Shown: positions 43,605-56,396 of the stretch, in pieces
Numbering within the stretch: the first letter of the stretch is position 1
Layout: each line of letters opens with the position of its first letter
Assembly (NCBI RefSeq): GCF_000253115.1
Contig: NC_014145.1
Span: 3,474,001-3,538,000 of the forward strand
DNA from: Thiomonas arsenitoxydans
GTDB lineage: Bacteria > Pseudomonadota > Gammaproteobacteria > Burkholderiales > Burkholderiaceae_C
Length of the DNA: 64,000 bases
Reading direction: 5' to 3'
Made by a program: the position numbers and the translations under genes
Notes under the pieces: model-generated
The model's database searches: none
Told to the model about the DNA's origin: nothing
What the model saw: the letters and a program-made list of their open reading frames with translations, nothing else

Positions 43605-44536
43605 TGCACCCTCCCGCCGCGTTTGCGCAGCACCACACGCTCCAGCACCGCCACCGCCGCAGTCAGTCCCAGTCCCAACAGCGCGGCCATGACCAGCGCG
43701 GCCCACATCTGCAGGATGTTGCCGTAGTAAGACGCGGTGAGCAGGCGCGCGCCCAGGCCGCCCTGCGCGCCGGTGGACACCTCCGCCACCATCGCCCCCA
43801 CCAGCCCCGCGGCCACGGCGACTTTCAGCGCCGGAAACACATAGGGCAGCGCCGAGGGCATGCGCAGTAGCCAGAACGTCTGCCAGCGCGAGGCGGCATA
43901 GGTCTGCAGCAATTCGGTTTCAATGCGCTGCGGCGCGCGCAGGCCCTGCACCATGGCCACCGTCACCGGAAAGAAACAGAGATACATGGCGATGACCGCC
44001 TTGGGCAGCAGCCCGCTCAGCCCCAAGCTGCCAAGGATAATGAGCACGATAGGCGCTAACGCCAGCACCGGCACCGTCTGCGAGGCCACAACCCAGGGCA
44101 TCAGCGCCCGCTCGGGCGTGCGGGCATGCACCATCAGCGCCGCGAGCACCCAACCAAACAGGCCGCCGAGCACGAAGCCCAGCAGCGTGGCCTGCGCAGT
44201 GATCCAGGTCTGCAGCAGCAGGCTGCGCGGCGAGTCGACGGGCCAGTCGAACACGCCCTGCCACAGGGTGATGGCGATCTGGTGCGGCGCAGGCAGCACC
44301 GGGCGCGGCGTCGACCAGGTGGCCAGCAGCCAGTCGCTCCAGGTCCACGGCTTGTTCAGCGGCGCGAGCACTTGCTGCTCGGCACTGTGGCCGTTGAGCA
44401 GCACAGCCAGGCCATACCAGAGCAGCACCAGCACGGCGCCTACCGCCAGCACTGGCAAGGTCCTGCCCTGGGACGCGGGGCGTGCGCGCGCTGCGGGTTC
44501 ATGCGGCGCCAATCGGATCACGGGGATGGAGGCCAT
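43601..44536 (-). CDS. ABC permease, NitT/TauT type (pyrimidine system)
   Basis: A 311-residue permease. Hydrophobic segments include LPVLAVGAVLVLLWYGLAVL and LLGFVLGGLFGWVLAALMV; VVASQTVPVLALAPIVLII and the coupling loop LQTYAASRWQTFWLLRMPSA are family features. It partners the longer permease that follows, probably as a heterodimer. ATG 44536 is 8 bp downstream of the ATPase stop. Confidence 0.92.
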   Translation of the reverse strand: MASIPVIRLAPHEPAARARPASQGRTLPVLAVGAVLVLLWYGLAVLLNGHSAEQQVLAPLNKPWTWSDWLLATWSTPRPVLPAPHQIAITLWQGVFDWPVDSPRSLLLQTWITAQATLLGFVLGGLFGWVLAALMVHARTPERALMPWVVASQTVPVLALAPIVLIILGSLGLSGLLPKAVIAMYLCFFPVTVAMVQGLRAPQRIETELLQTYAASRWQTFWLLRMPSALPYVFPALKVAVAAGLVGAMVAEVSTGAQGGLGARLLTASYYGNILQMWAALVMAALLGLGLTAAVAVLERVVLRKRGGRVQ

Positions 44537-44543
44537 GTGTCGG

Positions 44544-45362
44544 TCAATGGTGGCCGTCGCTGAGCGCCTTGCGCACGGCCTGCACCAGCGCGGCATATTC
44601 CGGCGTGTCGCGCAGTTCCAGGGTGCGCTCGTCGGGCAGGGTGGACTCGATCACCTCGACGATGCGCCCGGGCCGAGGCGACATGACCACAATGCGGGTG
44701 GACAGGTACACCGCCTCGGCGATGGAGTGGGTGACGAACACCACGGTGCGGCGCTCGCGCTGCCACAGCGCCTGCAACTGGGCGTTGAGATCATCGCGGG
44801 TGATTTCGTCGAGCGCGCCGAAAGGCTCGTCCATCATCAGGATGCGCGGCTCGAAGGCCAGAGCGCGGGCGATGGACACGCGCTGCTGCATACCGCCGGA
44901 CAACTGCCAGGGATACTTGTTCTCGAAGGCGGCCAAGCCCACGCGCGCCAGGTGCTCACGCGCCACGCCGACAGCCTGCTCCTTGCGCATGCCCTGGATG
45001 CGCAGCGGCAGCATCACGTTAGCCAGCACCGTGCGCCAAGCGAACAGCGCCGGTGCCTGGAACACATAGCCGTAGGCGCGCGATTGCCGCGCGTCCCGGG
45101 GGCTCAGGCCGTTGACCCACACCTCGCCAGCGCTGATGGACTCCAGATCGGCAATGACCCGCAGCAGCGTGGTCTTGCCGCAGCCCGACGGACCGATGAG
45201 CGAGACGAACTCGCCCTGGCCGATGCGCAGATCAATGTCCTTGAGCGCCTGCACCGGCGCGTCGGCCGCTGCATACACCACGCTGGCGCCGCGCACCTCG
45301 ACGGCAGGTTTGATGGAGGCGGCGAGGCGCGATTTGGCGAACGGATCAATCAGGGCAGACAT
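44544..45362 (-). CDS. ABC transporter ATP-binding protein (pyrimidine system)
   Basis: A 272-residue ATPase, first gene of the importer operon. Walker A GPSGCGKTT, signature LSGGMQQRVSIARAL, Walker B ILMMDEPFGALDEITRDDL and H-loop VFVTHSIAEAVYLSTR are intact. It is preceded within 70 bp by a sigma54 promoter and a RutR-like operator. Confidence 0.94.
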   Translation of the reverse strand: MSALIDPFAKSRLAASIKPAVEVRGASVVYAAADAPVQALKDIDLRIGQGEFVSLIGPSGCGKTTLLRVIADLESISAGEVWVNGLSPRDARQSRAYGYVFQAPALFAWRTVLANVMLPLRIQGMRKEQAVGVAREHLARVGLAAFENKYPWQLSGGMQQRVSIARALAFEPRILMMDEPFGALDEITRDDLNAQLQALWQRERRTVVFVTHSIAEAVYLSTRIVVMSPRPGRIVEVIESTLPDERTLELRDTPEYAALVQAVRKALSDGHH

Positions 45363-45385
45363 GCGGAGGCGGCGAGAAGAACAAA

Positions 45386-45401
45386 TGGACCAAATGGTCA
45401 G
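45386..45401 (-). promoter_or_regulatory. RutR-like operator at the pyrimidine importer promoter
   Basis: TGGACCA-AA-TGGTCAG (plus-strand reading) matches the E. coli RutR consensus TTGACCA-N2-TGGTCAA at 12 of 14 defined positions. It begins 6 nt past the -12 box, so it covers the predicted start. The RutR-like TetR protein encoded in the same operon is the likely ligand-responsive repressor. Confidence 0.7.
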
Positions 45402-45407
45402 AACAGT

Positions 45408-45423
45408 TGCAAGGAGTGTGCCC
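45408..45423 (-). promoter_or_regulatory. sigma54 promoter of the pyrimidine importer operon
   Basis: GGGCACA-CTCC-TTGCA on the minus strand keeps the GG-N10-GC spacing and a perfect -12 box; two -24 bases differ from consensus. It overlaps the intergenic end of the carbamoylase gene. Predicted start near 45397. Confidence 0.7.
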
Positions 45424-45431
45424 GTGCCGCA

Positions 45432-46706
45432 TCACTGCACCACGCCCGCACGCTCGAGCATGGCGTGCAGCAGCACATTGGCCCCGGCGGTGATGTGCTC
45501 GGGCTTGGCGTCCTCGATCTCGTTGTGGCTGATACCGTCTTTGCAGGGGATGAAAATCATCCCGGCGGGGGCCAGGCGCGCGGCGTACACCGCGTCATGC
45601 CCGGCGCCGGAAACTGCAGGCATGTGCGAGTAGCCCAGTTGCGCGGCGGCACGCTGCACCGCGTTAATGCAGTCTGCGTGAAAGGCCTGTGCTGGATAGC
45701 TCGACACCAGGTCGATCTGGATGGACAGGCCGCTGTCATCGGCCAGCTTGCGGGCGTAGGCCTTGACCTCGTCGGCCATCTGGTTGACGGCGGCGTCGCT
45801 GCCGTTGCGCAGGTCGATGCTGAACTTCACTCGCCCCGGAATCACGTTGCGGCTGTTGGGATGAACCTGCACCATGCCCACGGTGCCGCGTCCGTGCGGC
45901 GCGTGGCGCAGGGCGCAGGCCACGACCTCCTGCATCAAGTGCGTGGCCACTTGCAACGCGTCCTTGCGCAGGGCCATCGGTGTCGGCCCGGCATGCGCCT
46001 CCATGCCAGTGACGGTGCAGTCGAACCAGCGGATGCCGAGCACGCCTTGCACTACGCCGATGGTCACCTCGGCATCTTCGAGCACCGGACCTTGTTCGAT
46101 GTGAGTCTCGAAGTAGGCGCCCAGGGGATGATCGCCCGGCTCCTGCTCACCGATATAGCCAATGCGCTCCAGTTCGCCCCGCACCGTCTTGCCCTCGGTG
46201 TCGGTGGCGGCGTAGGCGTGCTCCAGGGTGAAGGCCTTGGCGAACACGCCAGAGCCCATCATCACCGGCACGAAGCGCGAACCTTCCTCGTTGGTCCAGA
46301 ACGCCACCTCGATGGGCGCTTCGGTTTGAATGCCGTGGTCATTGAGCGTGCGCACCACCTCCAGCCCGGCGAGCACGCCGTAGTTGCCATCGAACTTGCC
46401 GCCTGTCGGCTGGGTGTCGATGTGGCTGCCGGTCATGATGGGCGGCAGCGCGTTGTTGCGGCCGGCGCGGCGCATGAAGCCGTTGCCGATCTTGTCGATG
46501 GTCACGCTCATGCCGGCCTCGCGCGCCCAGGCCAGCACCAGATCGCGGCCCTGTTTGTCGAGATCGGTCAGGGTGAGACGGCACACGCCGCCCTTGGGCG
46601 TGGCGCCAATCTGCGCCAGTTCCATGAGCGATTGCCACAGGCGCTCGCCATTGACGCGCAATACGGCGGCAGCGGTCTGCGACGGAAGATCAGTGCGGGT
46701 GTTCAT
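45432..46706 (-). CDS. hyuC: Zn-dependent N-carbamoyl-amino-acid / beta-ureidopropionase-type amidohydrolase
   Basis: A 424-residue M20-fold amidohydrolase. Metal and substrate motifs are GSHIDTQPTGGKFDGNYGVL, FWTNEEGSRFVPVMMGSGVF, YFETHIEQGPVLEDAEVTIG and SGAGHDAVYAA. It hydrolyses N-carbamoyl-beta-alanine (or N-carbamoyl amino acids) to the amino acid, CO2 and ammonia. It is last in the preT-preA-dihydropyrimidinase operon, which fits the third step of reductive uracil breakdown. L-carbamoylase specificity cannot be excluded from sequence alone. Confidence 0.92.
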   Translation of the reverse strand: MNTRTDLPSQTAAAVLRVNGERLWQSLMELAQIGATPKGGVCRLTLTDLDKQGRDLVLAWAREAGMSVTIDKIGNGFMRRAGRNNALPPIMTGSHIDTQPTGGKFDGNYGVLAGLEVVRTLNDHGIQTEAPIEVAFWTNEEGSRFVPVMMGSGVFAKAFTLEHAYAATDTEGKTVRGELERIGYIGEQEPGDHPLGAYFETHIEQGPVLEDAEVTIGVVQGVLGIRWFDCTVTGMEAHAGPTPMALRKDALQVATHLMQEVVACALRHAPHGRGTVGMVQVHPNSRNVIPGRVKFSIDLRNGSDAAVNQMADEVKAYARKLADDSGLSIQIDLVSSYPAQAFHADCINAVQRAAAQLGYSHMPAVSGAGHDAVYAARLAPAGMIFIPCKDGISHNEIEDAKPEHITAGANVLLHAMLERAGVVQ

Positions 46707-46734
46707 CAGGTCATCCTCCAGAGAAAGCGGAGCA

Positions 46735-49535
<2,801 letters not shown>

Positions 49536-49543
<8 letters not shown>

Positions 49544-50906
49544 GGGAAAGTCCTCGATGTTGGACGGCGGCAGCTCCCGCAGCGCTCAGTTGCGCGTGAA
49601 TGGAGTGCGCCGCGCGCTTGCCGTGTTCCACTGCCTCGACGGTAAGTTCCAGACCGCCAATGCAGTCTCCCCCCGCCCATACGCCGGGCAACGCCGTGCG
49701 GCCCTGCTCATCGGCAACGATGCGGCCCTGCGCCAGTTCCAGCCCGGCGTCGCGCAGCCAGGGGTTGCCCAGCGTCTGGCCGATGGCCTTGAGCACCATA
49801 TCGGCCTGCAGCATCTCGGTCTCACCCGTGGATGCCAGACGACCCTCGCGCAGCGTCTGGCGCGCGAGGCGCACCGCCTGCACCTTGCCCTGCGCGCCCA
49901 GAACTTCTTCCGGCGCCAGCCAGTGGCGGATGGTCACACCATGCGTCTGCGCCCAATCCTGCTCCTCCTTCGACGCGGACATGCTGGACGCGCCCCGGCG
50001 GTAGACAATGGTCACCTGCTCCGCCCCGAGCAGGCTGGCCTGCACGGCGGCGTCAACCGCCGTCATGCCGCCGCCGATGACCACCACGCGGCGGCCGATC
50101 GGGATCTGCTCCAGATGCCTGGCCTGCCGCAGCGCGGCGATGAAGTCCACCGCGTCGTCCACGCCATACAGCGTCTCGCCAGGAATGCCGAGCGTGTGCG
50201 TGTCGGCCAGGCCGATGGCGAGGAATACGGCGTCGAACTCCGCGCGCAAGGCCTGAAGTTGCAGCGCCGATTCAAGGCGCCAGCCGTTGTGCAGCGTGAT
50301 GCCGCCAATGCTCAGCAGCCAGGCCACCTCTTTCTGTGCGAAATCGCCTGTGGTCTTGTAGGCCGCCAGACCATATTCATTCAGGCCGCCGGGTTTGGCG
50401 CGCGCATCGAACATCTCCACGTCATAGCCCTGGCGCGCCAGCGTGTGGGCGCAGGCCAGGCCAGCAGGCCCGGCGCCAATCACGGCAACGCGCCGACCCA
50501 CAGGTGCCGCGCGTTGGAACACCTGCGGCCGCGGACTGCGCATCAAGGCATCGACCGCGTGGCGCTGCAGTCGGCCAATGGCCACGGGCACGCCCTGCTG
50601 GGTATTGCGCACGCAGACCTTTTCACAGAGGTCTTCGGTCGGACAGACTCGCGCGCACATGCCGCCCAGCGGGTTGGCGTCGAGTATGGCTTGCGCCGCG
50701 CCACGCAAATTGGCATCCGCAATGCGGCGGATGAAGGAGGGGATGTCGATCTGCGTCGGGCAGGCGCGGGCGCAGGGCGCATCAAAGCAATACAGGCAGC
50801 GCTCGGCTTCGAGCAGCGCCTGCGTCGCGGTCAGCGGCGGAACGGCATCGGCAAAGCGCGCGGCAAGTTCGGCGGCTTGCTCGGCGGGCAAAAGAAGAGA
50901 GGACAC
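49536..50906 (-). CDS. preT: NAD-dependent dihydropyrimidine dehydrogenase subunit PreT
   Basis: PreT takes electrons from NADH through FAD and Fe-S clusters to PreA. The 456-residue protein has CLYCFDAPCARACPTQIDIP and CARVCPTEDLCEKVC (cluster cysteines), VAVIGAGPAGLACAHTLARQ (FAD) and VVVIGGGMTAVDAAVQA (NADH). GTG 50906 is preferred: CGGAG is 8 nt upstream and the protein then begins MSSLLLPAEQ; a TTG at 50936 is the alternative. It is first in the operon, with sigma54 promoter and RutR-like operator just upstream. Confidence 0.94.
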
Positions 50907-50938
50907 GCTGACGACTCCGGCTGGCTTCAAGTTCAAAC

Positions 50939-50954
50939 CTGATCAAACGGTCAG
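50939..50954 (-). promoter_or_regulatory. RutR-like operator upstream of preT
   Basis: CTGATCA-AA-CGGTCAG is a near-perfect inverted repeat resembling TTGACCA-N2-TGGTCAA (10 of 14 defined positions). It lies just downstream of the predicted sigma54 start (about +4 to +19), a repressor position. It is weaker than the site at 45386 but has the same AA centre. Confidence 0.55.
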
Positions 50955-50968
50955 GATATTGAGCTTGA

Positions 50969-50984
50969 TGCAATCTGCGTGCCA
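50969..50984 (-). promoter_or_regulatory. sigma54 promoter of preT-preA-hydA-hyuC
   Basis: TGGCACG-CAGA-TTGCA on the minus strand is a perfect consensus match. Predicted start near 50958; leader of about 52 nt to GTG 50906. Confidence 0.88.
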
Positions 50985-51291
50985 ATGCGTACGCAATGTC
51001 CAGCCCTCGGCGGAACTCTGCCGGGTTGATCGCAGCAAGCCAGCACCTCACATCCATACGCTCGATTGCGGTGCGTGCATGCTGCCTGCCGGTGCAGGCG
51101 CACCAGCACATGACGCCCCATCAGGGCCAAGATGAGTCAGCTACTTGGCTCAAGTCGCCGGATGACCGGTTTGCGCTAATTCATGAACGACCTCGACGGC
51201 GTTGAACCCGGGTTGCCGTTCTGGAGACGCCGTGAAAGTTTCCAATGCGTATCGTGATTCGCACCTGCGGCACCTTTTGGCAAAGCAGCCA
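50985..51291. other. Intergenic region upstream of the preT promoter
   Basis: About 300 bp between the preT promoter and the 3' end of the amidohydrolase pseudogene. No gene recognised. It may hold the enhancer for the preT sigma54 promoter, but I see no good NtrC-type palindrome. No T-run terminator follows the pseudogene. Confidence 0.4.
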
Positions 51292-52823
51292 TCAGCAGCA
51301 ACCCAGAAAGGCCCTGCTCTCGTAGAACGGCCCTAAGTCTTCTGCCATCATCATGACAACTTCGCGCCAGCGTCCGCATTCGGCATGACTTCCAAGGCGC
51401 GAGCGCGCCTGCGCAAGAAGTTCGGCATAAAGAGCCGGCTCGTCGAGACTGAGAACCTTGCCCCGATGGACGATGGTCCGCCCATCAATGATGACCTGCT
51501 CGATGTGGCGCCCCTTGGCGCGTGCCAGCACGTAGTCCAGTGGGTCGATGTCGGAAAACAGGGCATCATCGTCCAGATCGGCGTGATCCAGAATCAACAA
51601 ATCCGCAGGGGCGCCTGGCGCGATGCGCCCCGCCAGGGATTCGCGCCCCGCATCGGGGCCGCGCACCACGCGGTCGCCATTCGCCGCAGCAAATGCCCAG
51701 AGCTGGGCCCGCGTCATGGTGACGTCATAACCCCAGCCGCGATGCAGCGCGTAGGCCAGGCGCATTTCGCGCAAGGCATCGTCGTCCTCATCCAGCGCCA
51801 TGCCATCCAGCCCCATCGCCACGCGGCAACCGGCACGCAACATCTCCGCGACTGGCGCCACGCCCGATTTCAAGCCGAGGTTGGAACTGGTGTTGACTGC
51901 TATGGTGACGCCCCGCTCGGCAAGAAGCGCCAATTCCTGCGGCCGCGCCCAGGTGCAATGCGCCAGCGTCAGGCGCGGGCTCAACAGACCGATAGCATCG
52001 AGATAGGTCAAGATGCCCTGTGGATAGGTGTGGTCGGCCCATTCGCGCTGGTAGCGGGTTTCGAGCAAATGCATGTGCACGGGACGCCCGGTGTCGCTCG
52101 ACGCCTGCGCGATGGACTGGAGCAACGCATCGCTGCACCACTGCACCCCGGTGGGGCCATACTGCACCGTGACATGCGAACCGTAGCCGCCTTGCGCCAC
52201 CATGTCCGCGACCGCGTCGACCAGCGCGAGCTGACCCGCAGGGTCTGGACTTGCATGCATGCCCAGGCGTTGCGCCACCAGGGACCGAATCTCAGGCCGC
52301 AGCGCGTTCAACGCGGCGTCATCACTGCTGTAGGCGATGCCCTGGCGGTCGCGCAAGACAATGGCGAAGCCGATGTGGATCCCAACGTCGCGCGCGGCGC
52401 GCGCAACAGCCTGCGCCTCGTCCACGTAGGACGAGAGCCCCTGAACACACGTGTAGTGCACCATCAACCGAGCCACCCCATGCCGCACCGCGCGTGCGAA
52501 ACAGGTGGCTGCGGACAGATAGGGGTCGACTCCTGGCACCAAACCGAGAAACGGCAACCAGCTCTCCAATGGTTGCTCGAACGCGCCGAGTGACGCGCTA
52601 CGGAAGGTGCGCGCAGGTCGTGTGCATTACTCAGCGCGGGCAGTACAAGCTTGCTGCAAGCCACGTCCTCTTGCTGTTGCGGCACGATGTCCTGAATCTT
52701 GCCCTGTGCGATGTGAATGCGCATGTGCGACTGTGCGTCCTCGCTTCCGGGCGAGGCTAGCAGCCAGCGACAATCCACCAGTGAGGCCAATTGATGCAAC
52801 GGTTCGTCGGCCATGCGCGTCAT
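51292..52823 (-). pseudogene. Amidohydrolase (AtzA/guanine-deaminase-like) frameshifted by a 1-nt loss
   Basis: The N-terminal part (from ATG 52823 or 52814: MADEPLHQLASLVDCRWLLA to LVLPALSNAHD) is in one frame and the rest (RTFRSASLGAFEQPLESWLP onward) in another. The junction GAC-CTGCGCGC near 52612-52628 becomes GAC-CAT-GCG-CGC, giving NAHDHARTFRS with the metal-binding His-x-His-like motif, if a single A is restored. The remainder has VHMHLLETRYQREWADHTYP, LTLAHCTWARPQELALLAER and MGLDGMALDEDDDALREMRL, so all other metal ligands are intact. Substrate unknown. It is last in the ureide operon. A single-base sequencing error must be considered. Confidence 0.82.
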
Positions 52824-52830
52824 CTCGCCG

Positions 52831-53520
52831 TCACGATACGCCGCGCAACACCGCATCAAGCTTGCAGGTCCAGCCGACGATGCCACCCTGCGCGGCGATC
52901 ATCTCCAGCGTGGCCTGCTTGAAATACGGGAAATAGCTGGCCGTGGCCTCTTCGACCAGGAGGCAGTCATAGCCCCGGTCGTTCGCCTCGCGCATGCTGG
53001 TCTGCACACAGACCTCGGTGGTCACGCCACCGAAGATCAGGTGGGTGATCGCACGGCGCTGCAGGATCTCCTGCAGTCCGGTGTCGTAGAACGCGCCCTT
53101 CCCGGGTTTGTCGAGCTCCACCTCGCCTGCGATAGGTTGCAGCGCATCGATGATGGCGTTACCCGGTTCACCGCGAACCAGAACGCGCCCCATCGGCCCC
53201 ATGTCGCCGATTCGCAGGCTGGGCTCGCCCCGGCAGCGCTTCGCGGGCGGGCAGTCGGACAGGTCGGGCGCATGCGACTCACGCGTGTGCACCACCAGCA
53301 AACCATACGTGCGCGCCCAAGCCAGCAGCCTGGCGGCGGGCTCCACCGCCTGCGCAAGTTGCCCGACGTCGTTGCCAAGGGTTTCGCCGAAGCCGCCGGG
53401 CTCGATGAAATCGCGCTGCATATCGATGAGCACCAGCGCCGTGTTGCGCAGATCGCAAGCGAACGGGCCGGGACGTGCCCGCACGCGCAGGGTCATCAGG
53501 GTCGTCTCGGACGCACTCAT
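52831..53520 (-). CDS. Isochorismatase-fold cysteine amidohydrolase (biuret/ureidoacrylate hydrolase type), copy 2
   Basis: A 229-residue hydrolase. Catalytic Asp in [17 protein letters not shown], Lys in [15 protein letters not shown] and Cys in [19 protein letters not shown] give the Asp-Lys-Cys triad of the family that includes biuret hydrolase, RutB and N-carbamoylsarcosine amidase. DCPPAKR and [16 protein letters not shown] match its neighbour, to which it is clearly paralogous. ATG 53520 overlaps the neighbour's stop (ATGA). Confidence 0.88.
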   Translation of the reverse strand: MSASETTLMTLRVRARPGPFACDLRNTALVLIDMQRDFIEPGGFGETLGNDVGQLAQAVEPAARLLAWARTYGLLVVHTRESHAPDLSDCPPAKRCRGEPSLRIGDMGPMGRVLVRGEPGNAIIDALQPIAGEVELDKPGKGAFYDTGLQEILQRRAITHLIFGGVTTEVCVQTSMREANDRGYDCLLVEEATASYFPYFKQATLEMIAAQGGIVGWTCKLDAVLRGVS

Positions 53521-54200
53521 ACCTTCTCCCAGACTTGCAGCAAGGTGGCGGCATCGCTGACGGCGCCGAACACGCCACCCTGCATGGTGACCATCTTGAT
53601 CGCTGCTGCGTGATTTCCGGCGTCGGTTGCGCCGCAGCAGTCGGTGAGCAGCAGACATTCGAAGCCGCGGTCGTTTGCCTCGCGCATGGTGGTGTGCACA
53701 CACACGTCGGTGGTAATGCCGGTGAGCACCAGATTGCGGATGCCCCGCGTGTGCAGAATCAATTCCAGATCAGTGGCGCAGAAACTACCCTTGCCCGGCT
53801 TGTCGATGACAATCTCGCCCGGCAGCGGCGCCAGTTCGGGAATGATCTCCCAGCCAGGCTCTCCACGCACCAGAATCTTGCCGCAGGGCCCGGGGTCGCC
53901 GATGCCCGCACCGATGCGCTGGCTGCGCCAGCGTTTGTTGGCGGGAAGATCCGACAGGTCTGGACGATGTCCTTCGCGTGTGTGAATGATGGTGCAACCC
54001 ACGGCGCGCATCGCCGTGAGAACCTTGCGGATGGGCTCGATGGGCGCACGGGTCAGGGAGAGGTCGTAGCCCATGGCGTCGACATAGCCGCCGACGCCAC
54101 AGAAATCGGTTTGCATGTCGATGACCACCAGAGCCGTATTGCCGGGACGCAGGTCACCGTCGAAGGGCCAGGGATAGGGATGCGACGCGATTGACGGCAT
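53517..54200 (-). CDS. Isochorismatase-fold cysteine amidohydrolase (biuret/ureidoacrylate hydrolase type), copy 1
   Basis: A 227-residue hydrolase with Asp in [20 protein letters not shown], Lys in [19 protein letters not shown] and the nucleophile Cys in [20 protein letters not shown]. The [20 protein letters not shown] segment is typical of the ureidoacrylate/biuret-type branch. ATG 54200 overlaps the formamidase stop. Together with its paralogue downstream it could act on two successive ureides, or form a heteromer. Substrate not assignable from sequence. Confidence 0.88.
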   Translation of the reverse strand: MPSIASHPYPWPFDGDLRPGNTALVVIDMQTDFCGVGGYVDAMGYDLSLTRAPIEPIRKVLTAMRAVGCTIIHTREGHRPDLSDLPANKRWRSQRIGAGIGDPGPCGKILVRGEPGWEIIPELAPLPGEIVIDKPGKGSFCATDLELILHTRGIRNLVLTGITTDVCVHTTMREANDRGFECLLLTDCCGATDAGNHAAAIKMVTMQGGVFGAVSDAATLLQVWEKV

Positions 54201-55222
54201 CAGACCTCCGGCTCGAAAGGGTTGGGCTCGGGGCCGCGATAGCTTCGGCTTGGTGCGGCGAAACCACAGGGCGTGCCGTCGCGCACTTGGACTGTGCCAT
54301 CCCACGGCAGTTTGTAGCGCCCCGCGACCATGTCGTGCATGAAGGTGTAGGGGCAGTCCTGTGCCCCGCCCTGCACCGCAACGTAGCCGCGGTGATAGAG
54401 CTGGTAGGGATTGTTCTCCACGCCCCAGACCGCGCGCGCCTCGCGCACCAGATCCGGCCGTAGTTCGGCAGTGATGATCTCGTCGGGACGATTGCCGCCG
54501 ACGGTGATCACCGTCCCGTCGAAGTTGCAGAACATGCCCTCACCCATCGAATCGAAGTTGCCGTCACTGCCACAAAGACAGACGCTGGCGGTAATGGCGA
54601 GGTTCTGGAACGCATTAGCCTGGTTGGTAATCGTCCAGGCGTGGCGAATAGGCGCGGTGTAGCCGGCTGTGCGCAGAATGATTTCCGCTCCCTTGTAGGC
54701 TGCCTCGCGCGCCATTTCGGGAAACATGCCGTCGTGGCAGATGATCAGTCCGAGTTTGCAGCCCTTGGGACCGTCGCACACCGGGATGCCCACATTGCCG
54801 GGCTCCCAGGCTTCCACGGGAACCCAGGGGTGCAGCTTGCGGTAGTACAGCCTGATCTCCCCCTGATCATCGATGATCAGACCCGTGTTGTACGGATTGC
54901 CGTGCGGGTTGAACTCCATGATGGAGAAGCAGCCCCAGATCCGATGCGCCACACAAGAAGCCTTGAACGCAGTCACTTCCGGCCCATCCAGCGACACCAT
55001 CAACTCGGGCGCCGTGCTCATCGACAAGCCGTGCAGGGCGTACTCCGGGAACACGACGAGATCCATCGTGCCCAAGTTGCGCCGCGCCTTGCCGACCAGG
55101 GCACAGATGCGCTCAGCCTGCGCGGCGAGTTGCACGGGCGTCTCCACCACAGGCAGTTGCAATTGCACCAGGCCGACGACTACCCCATGCGGAGACTTGT
55201 TCAGACCGCCGAGTCCACTCAC
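54200..55222 (-). CDS. amiF: Formamidase (nitrilase fold)
   Basis: AmiF hydrolyses formamide to formate and ammonia. The 340-residue protein has the Glu-Lys-Cys triad: [28 protein letters not shown] and [20 protein letters not shown]. The opening [20 protein letters not shown] and [15 protein letters not shown] are AmiF-specific compared with general aliphatic amidase. GTG 55222 is preferred, with GGGAG 8 nt upstream; a TTG two codons earlier is possible. It follows the binding-protein gene by 56 bp in the same operon. Confidence 0.93.
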   Translation of the reverse strand: MSGLGGLNKSPHGVVVGLVQLQLPVVETPVQLAAQAERICALVGKARRNLGTMDLVVFPEYALHGLSMSTAPELMVSLDGPEVTAFKASCVAHRIWGCFSIMEFNPHGNPYNTGLIIDDQGEIRLYYRKLHPWVPVEAWEPGNVGIPVCDGPKGCKLGLIICHDGMFPEMAREAAYKGAEIILRTAGYTAPIRHAWTITNQANAFQNLAITASVCLCGSDGNFDSMGEGMFCNFDGTVITVGGNRPDEIITAELRPDLVREARAVWGVENNPYQLYHRGYVAVQGGAQDCPYTFMHDMVAGRYKLPWDGTVQVRDGTPCGFAAPSRSYRGPEPNPFEPEV

Positions 55223-55278
55223 GTTCAATACTCCCTGCTTGGAGGATGCTGTTCAGACTATGCCGGGCGTGCAGGCAA

Positions 55279-56349
55279 TCACTTGGTATTGCCAATCACG
55301 CCCTTGACAAAGAAGTCCATCGACGCGATTTTGTCCGGGCTCAGGCTCTGCCCTTTGGCGGCCAGTACCGTGCCATCCTGCGCCTCGATCGGGCCGGCCC
55401 ACACATGCAGCTTGCCGTCCTCGATTTCCTTCTTCTTCGCTTCGATCAACGTGCGCGTGGCCGCTTCGACAGACGGCCCAAACGGCGCCAACTGGGTGGT
55501 TCCGGACTTCAGATTGCCGTGAATGGCCTCGGACTTCCAGGTACCGGCCTCGACCTGCTTGACCACGTCCGCCATGACCGGTCCCCAGTTCTCGACTACC
55601 CCGGTCAGCCAGCCCTGCGGATCGAACTTCATATCGTTGAAGTGGTAACCCACCACCTTGATGCCGCGCTTCTTCGCCGCCTCGATCACCGGAATCGGCG
55701 AGTCGACGTGCGACGCAACAACATCCACGCCTTGGTCGACCAGGGCATTCACCGAAGCCACGTCTTTGGCCGGATCGTTCCACGAGCCCGTGTAAACAAC
55801 GGTCACTGTCGCTTTGGGATTGACCGACTGCGCACCCAAAGCCAAGGCATTGATGTTCTGCAGCACTGGCGGAATCGGGTGCGCCGCTACAAAGCCGATC
55901 TTGCCGGTCTTGGTCGCCTTGCCCGCCGCGATGCCAGCCAGATACATGGCCTCGTAGGTTTCAGCGGAATAGGTGCCCAGGTTCGCGGCGCGCTTGTCGC
56001 CGTAGCAATGCATGAAAGTTACCTTGGGGTATTTCTTCGCCAATTCGAGTGCATACGACAGATAGCCATAACTCGTAGCGAAGATGATCTTGTCGCCGGC
56101 GCCGATCATGCGCTCCATCGCCTGGGTTACCTGCGCATTCTCGGGCACGTTTTCTAGGAAGTTGGTCTTCACGCCCGGCACATCTTTTTGCACATACAGC
56201 CGACCGGCGTTCTGCGCTTCGTTATAGCCGCCGTCGGTTTTGGCGCCGACGTAGACATAGCCCACGGCGATGTCGGCCAGGGCTGGTTGGGCTGAGAGGG
56301 TGGTGGCCAGACCGAGGGCTGCAGCTAGGGCGAGAAGACGAGATTTCAT
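55279..56349 (-). CDS. BMP-family ABC substrate-binding protein
   Basis: A 356-residue periplasmic protein with a signal peptide (residues 1-25, ending ALAD). ADIAVGYVYVGAKTDGGYNE and GDKIIFATSYGYLSYALELA place it in the BMP/PnrA-like family, whose members bind nucleosides, purines or related ring compounds. ATG 56349 has GGAGAA upstream. The operon supplies two permeases and a double ATPase. The neighbouring amide and ureide hydrolases suggest a nitrogen-rich ligand. Confidence 0.92.
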   Translation of the reverse strand: MKSRLLALAAALGLATTLSAQPALADIAVGYVYVGAKTDGGYNEAQNAGRLYVQKDVPGVKTNFLENVPENAQVTQAMERMIGAGDKIIFATSYGYLSYALELAKKYPKVTFMHCYGDKRAANLGTYSAETYEAMYLAGIAAGKATKTGKIGFVAAHPIPPVLQNINALALGAQSVNPKATVTVVYTGSWNDPAKDVASVNALVDQGVDVVASHVDSPIPVIEAAKKRGIKVVGYHFNDMKFDPQGWLTGVVENWGPVMADVVKQVEAGTWKSEAIHGNLKSGTTQLAPFGPSVEAATRTLIEAKKKEIEDGKLHVWAGPIEAQDGTVLAAKGQSLSPDKIASMDFFVKGVIGNTK

Positions 56350-56396
56350 GTTGTTCTCCAGTGCAAAGGGGACAAGAAAGTAGATGGAAGGACCAG

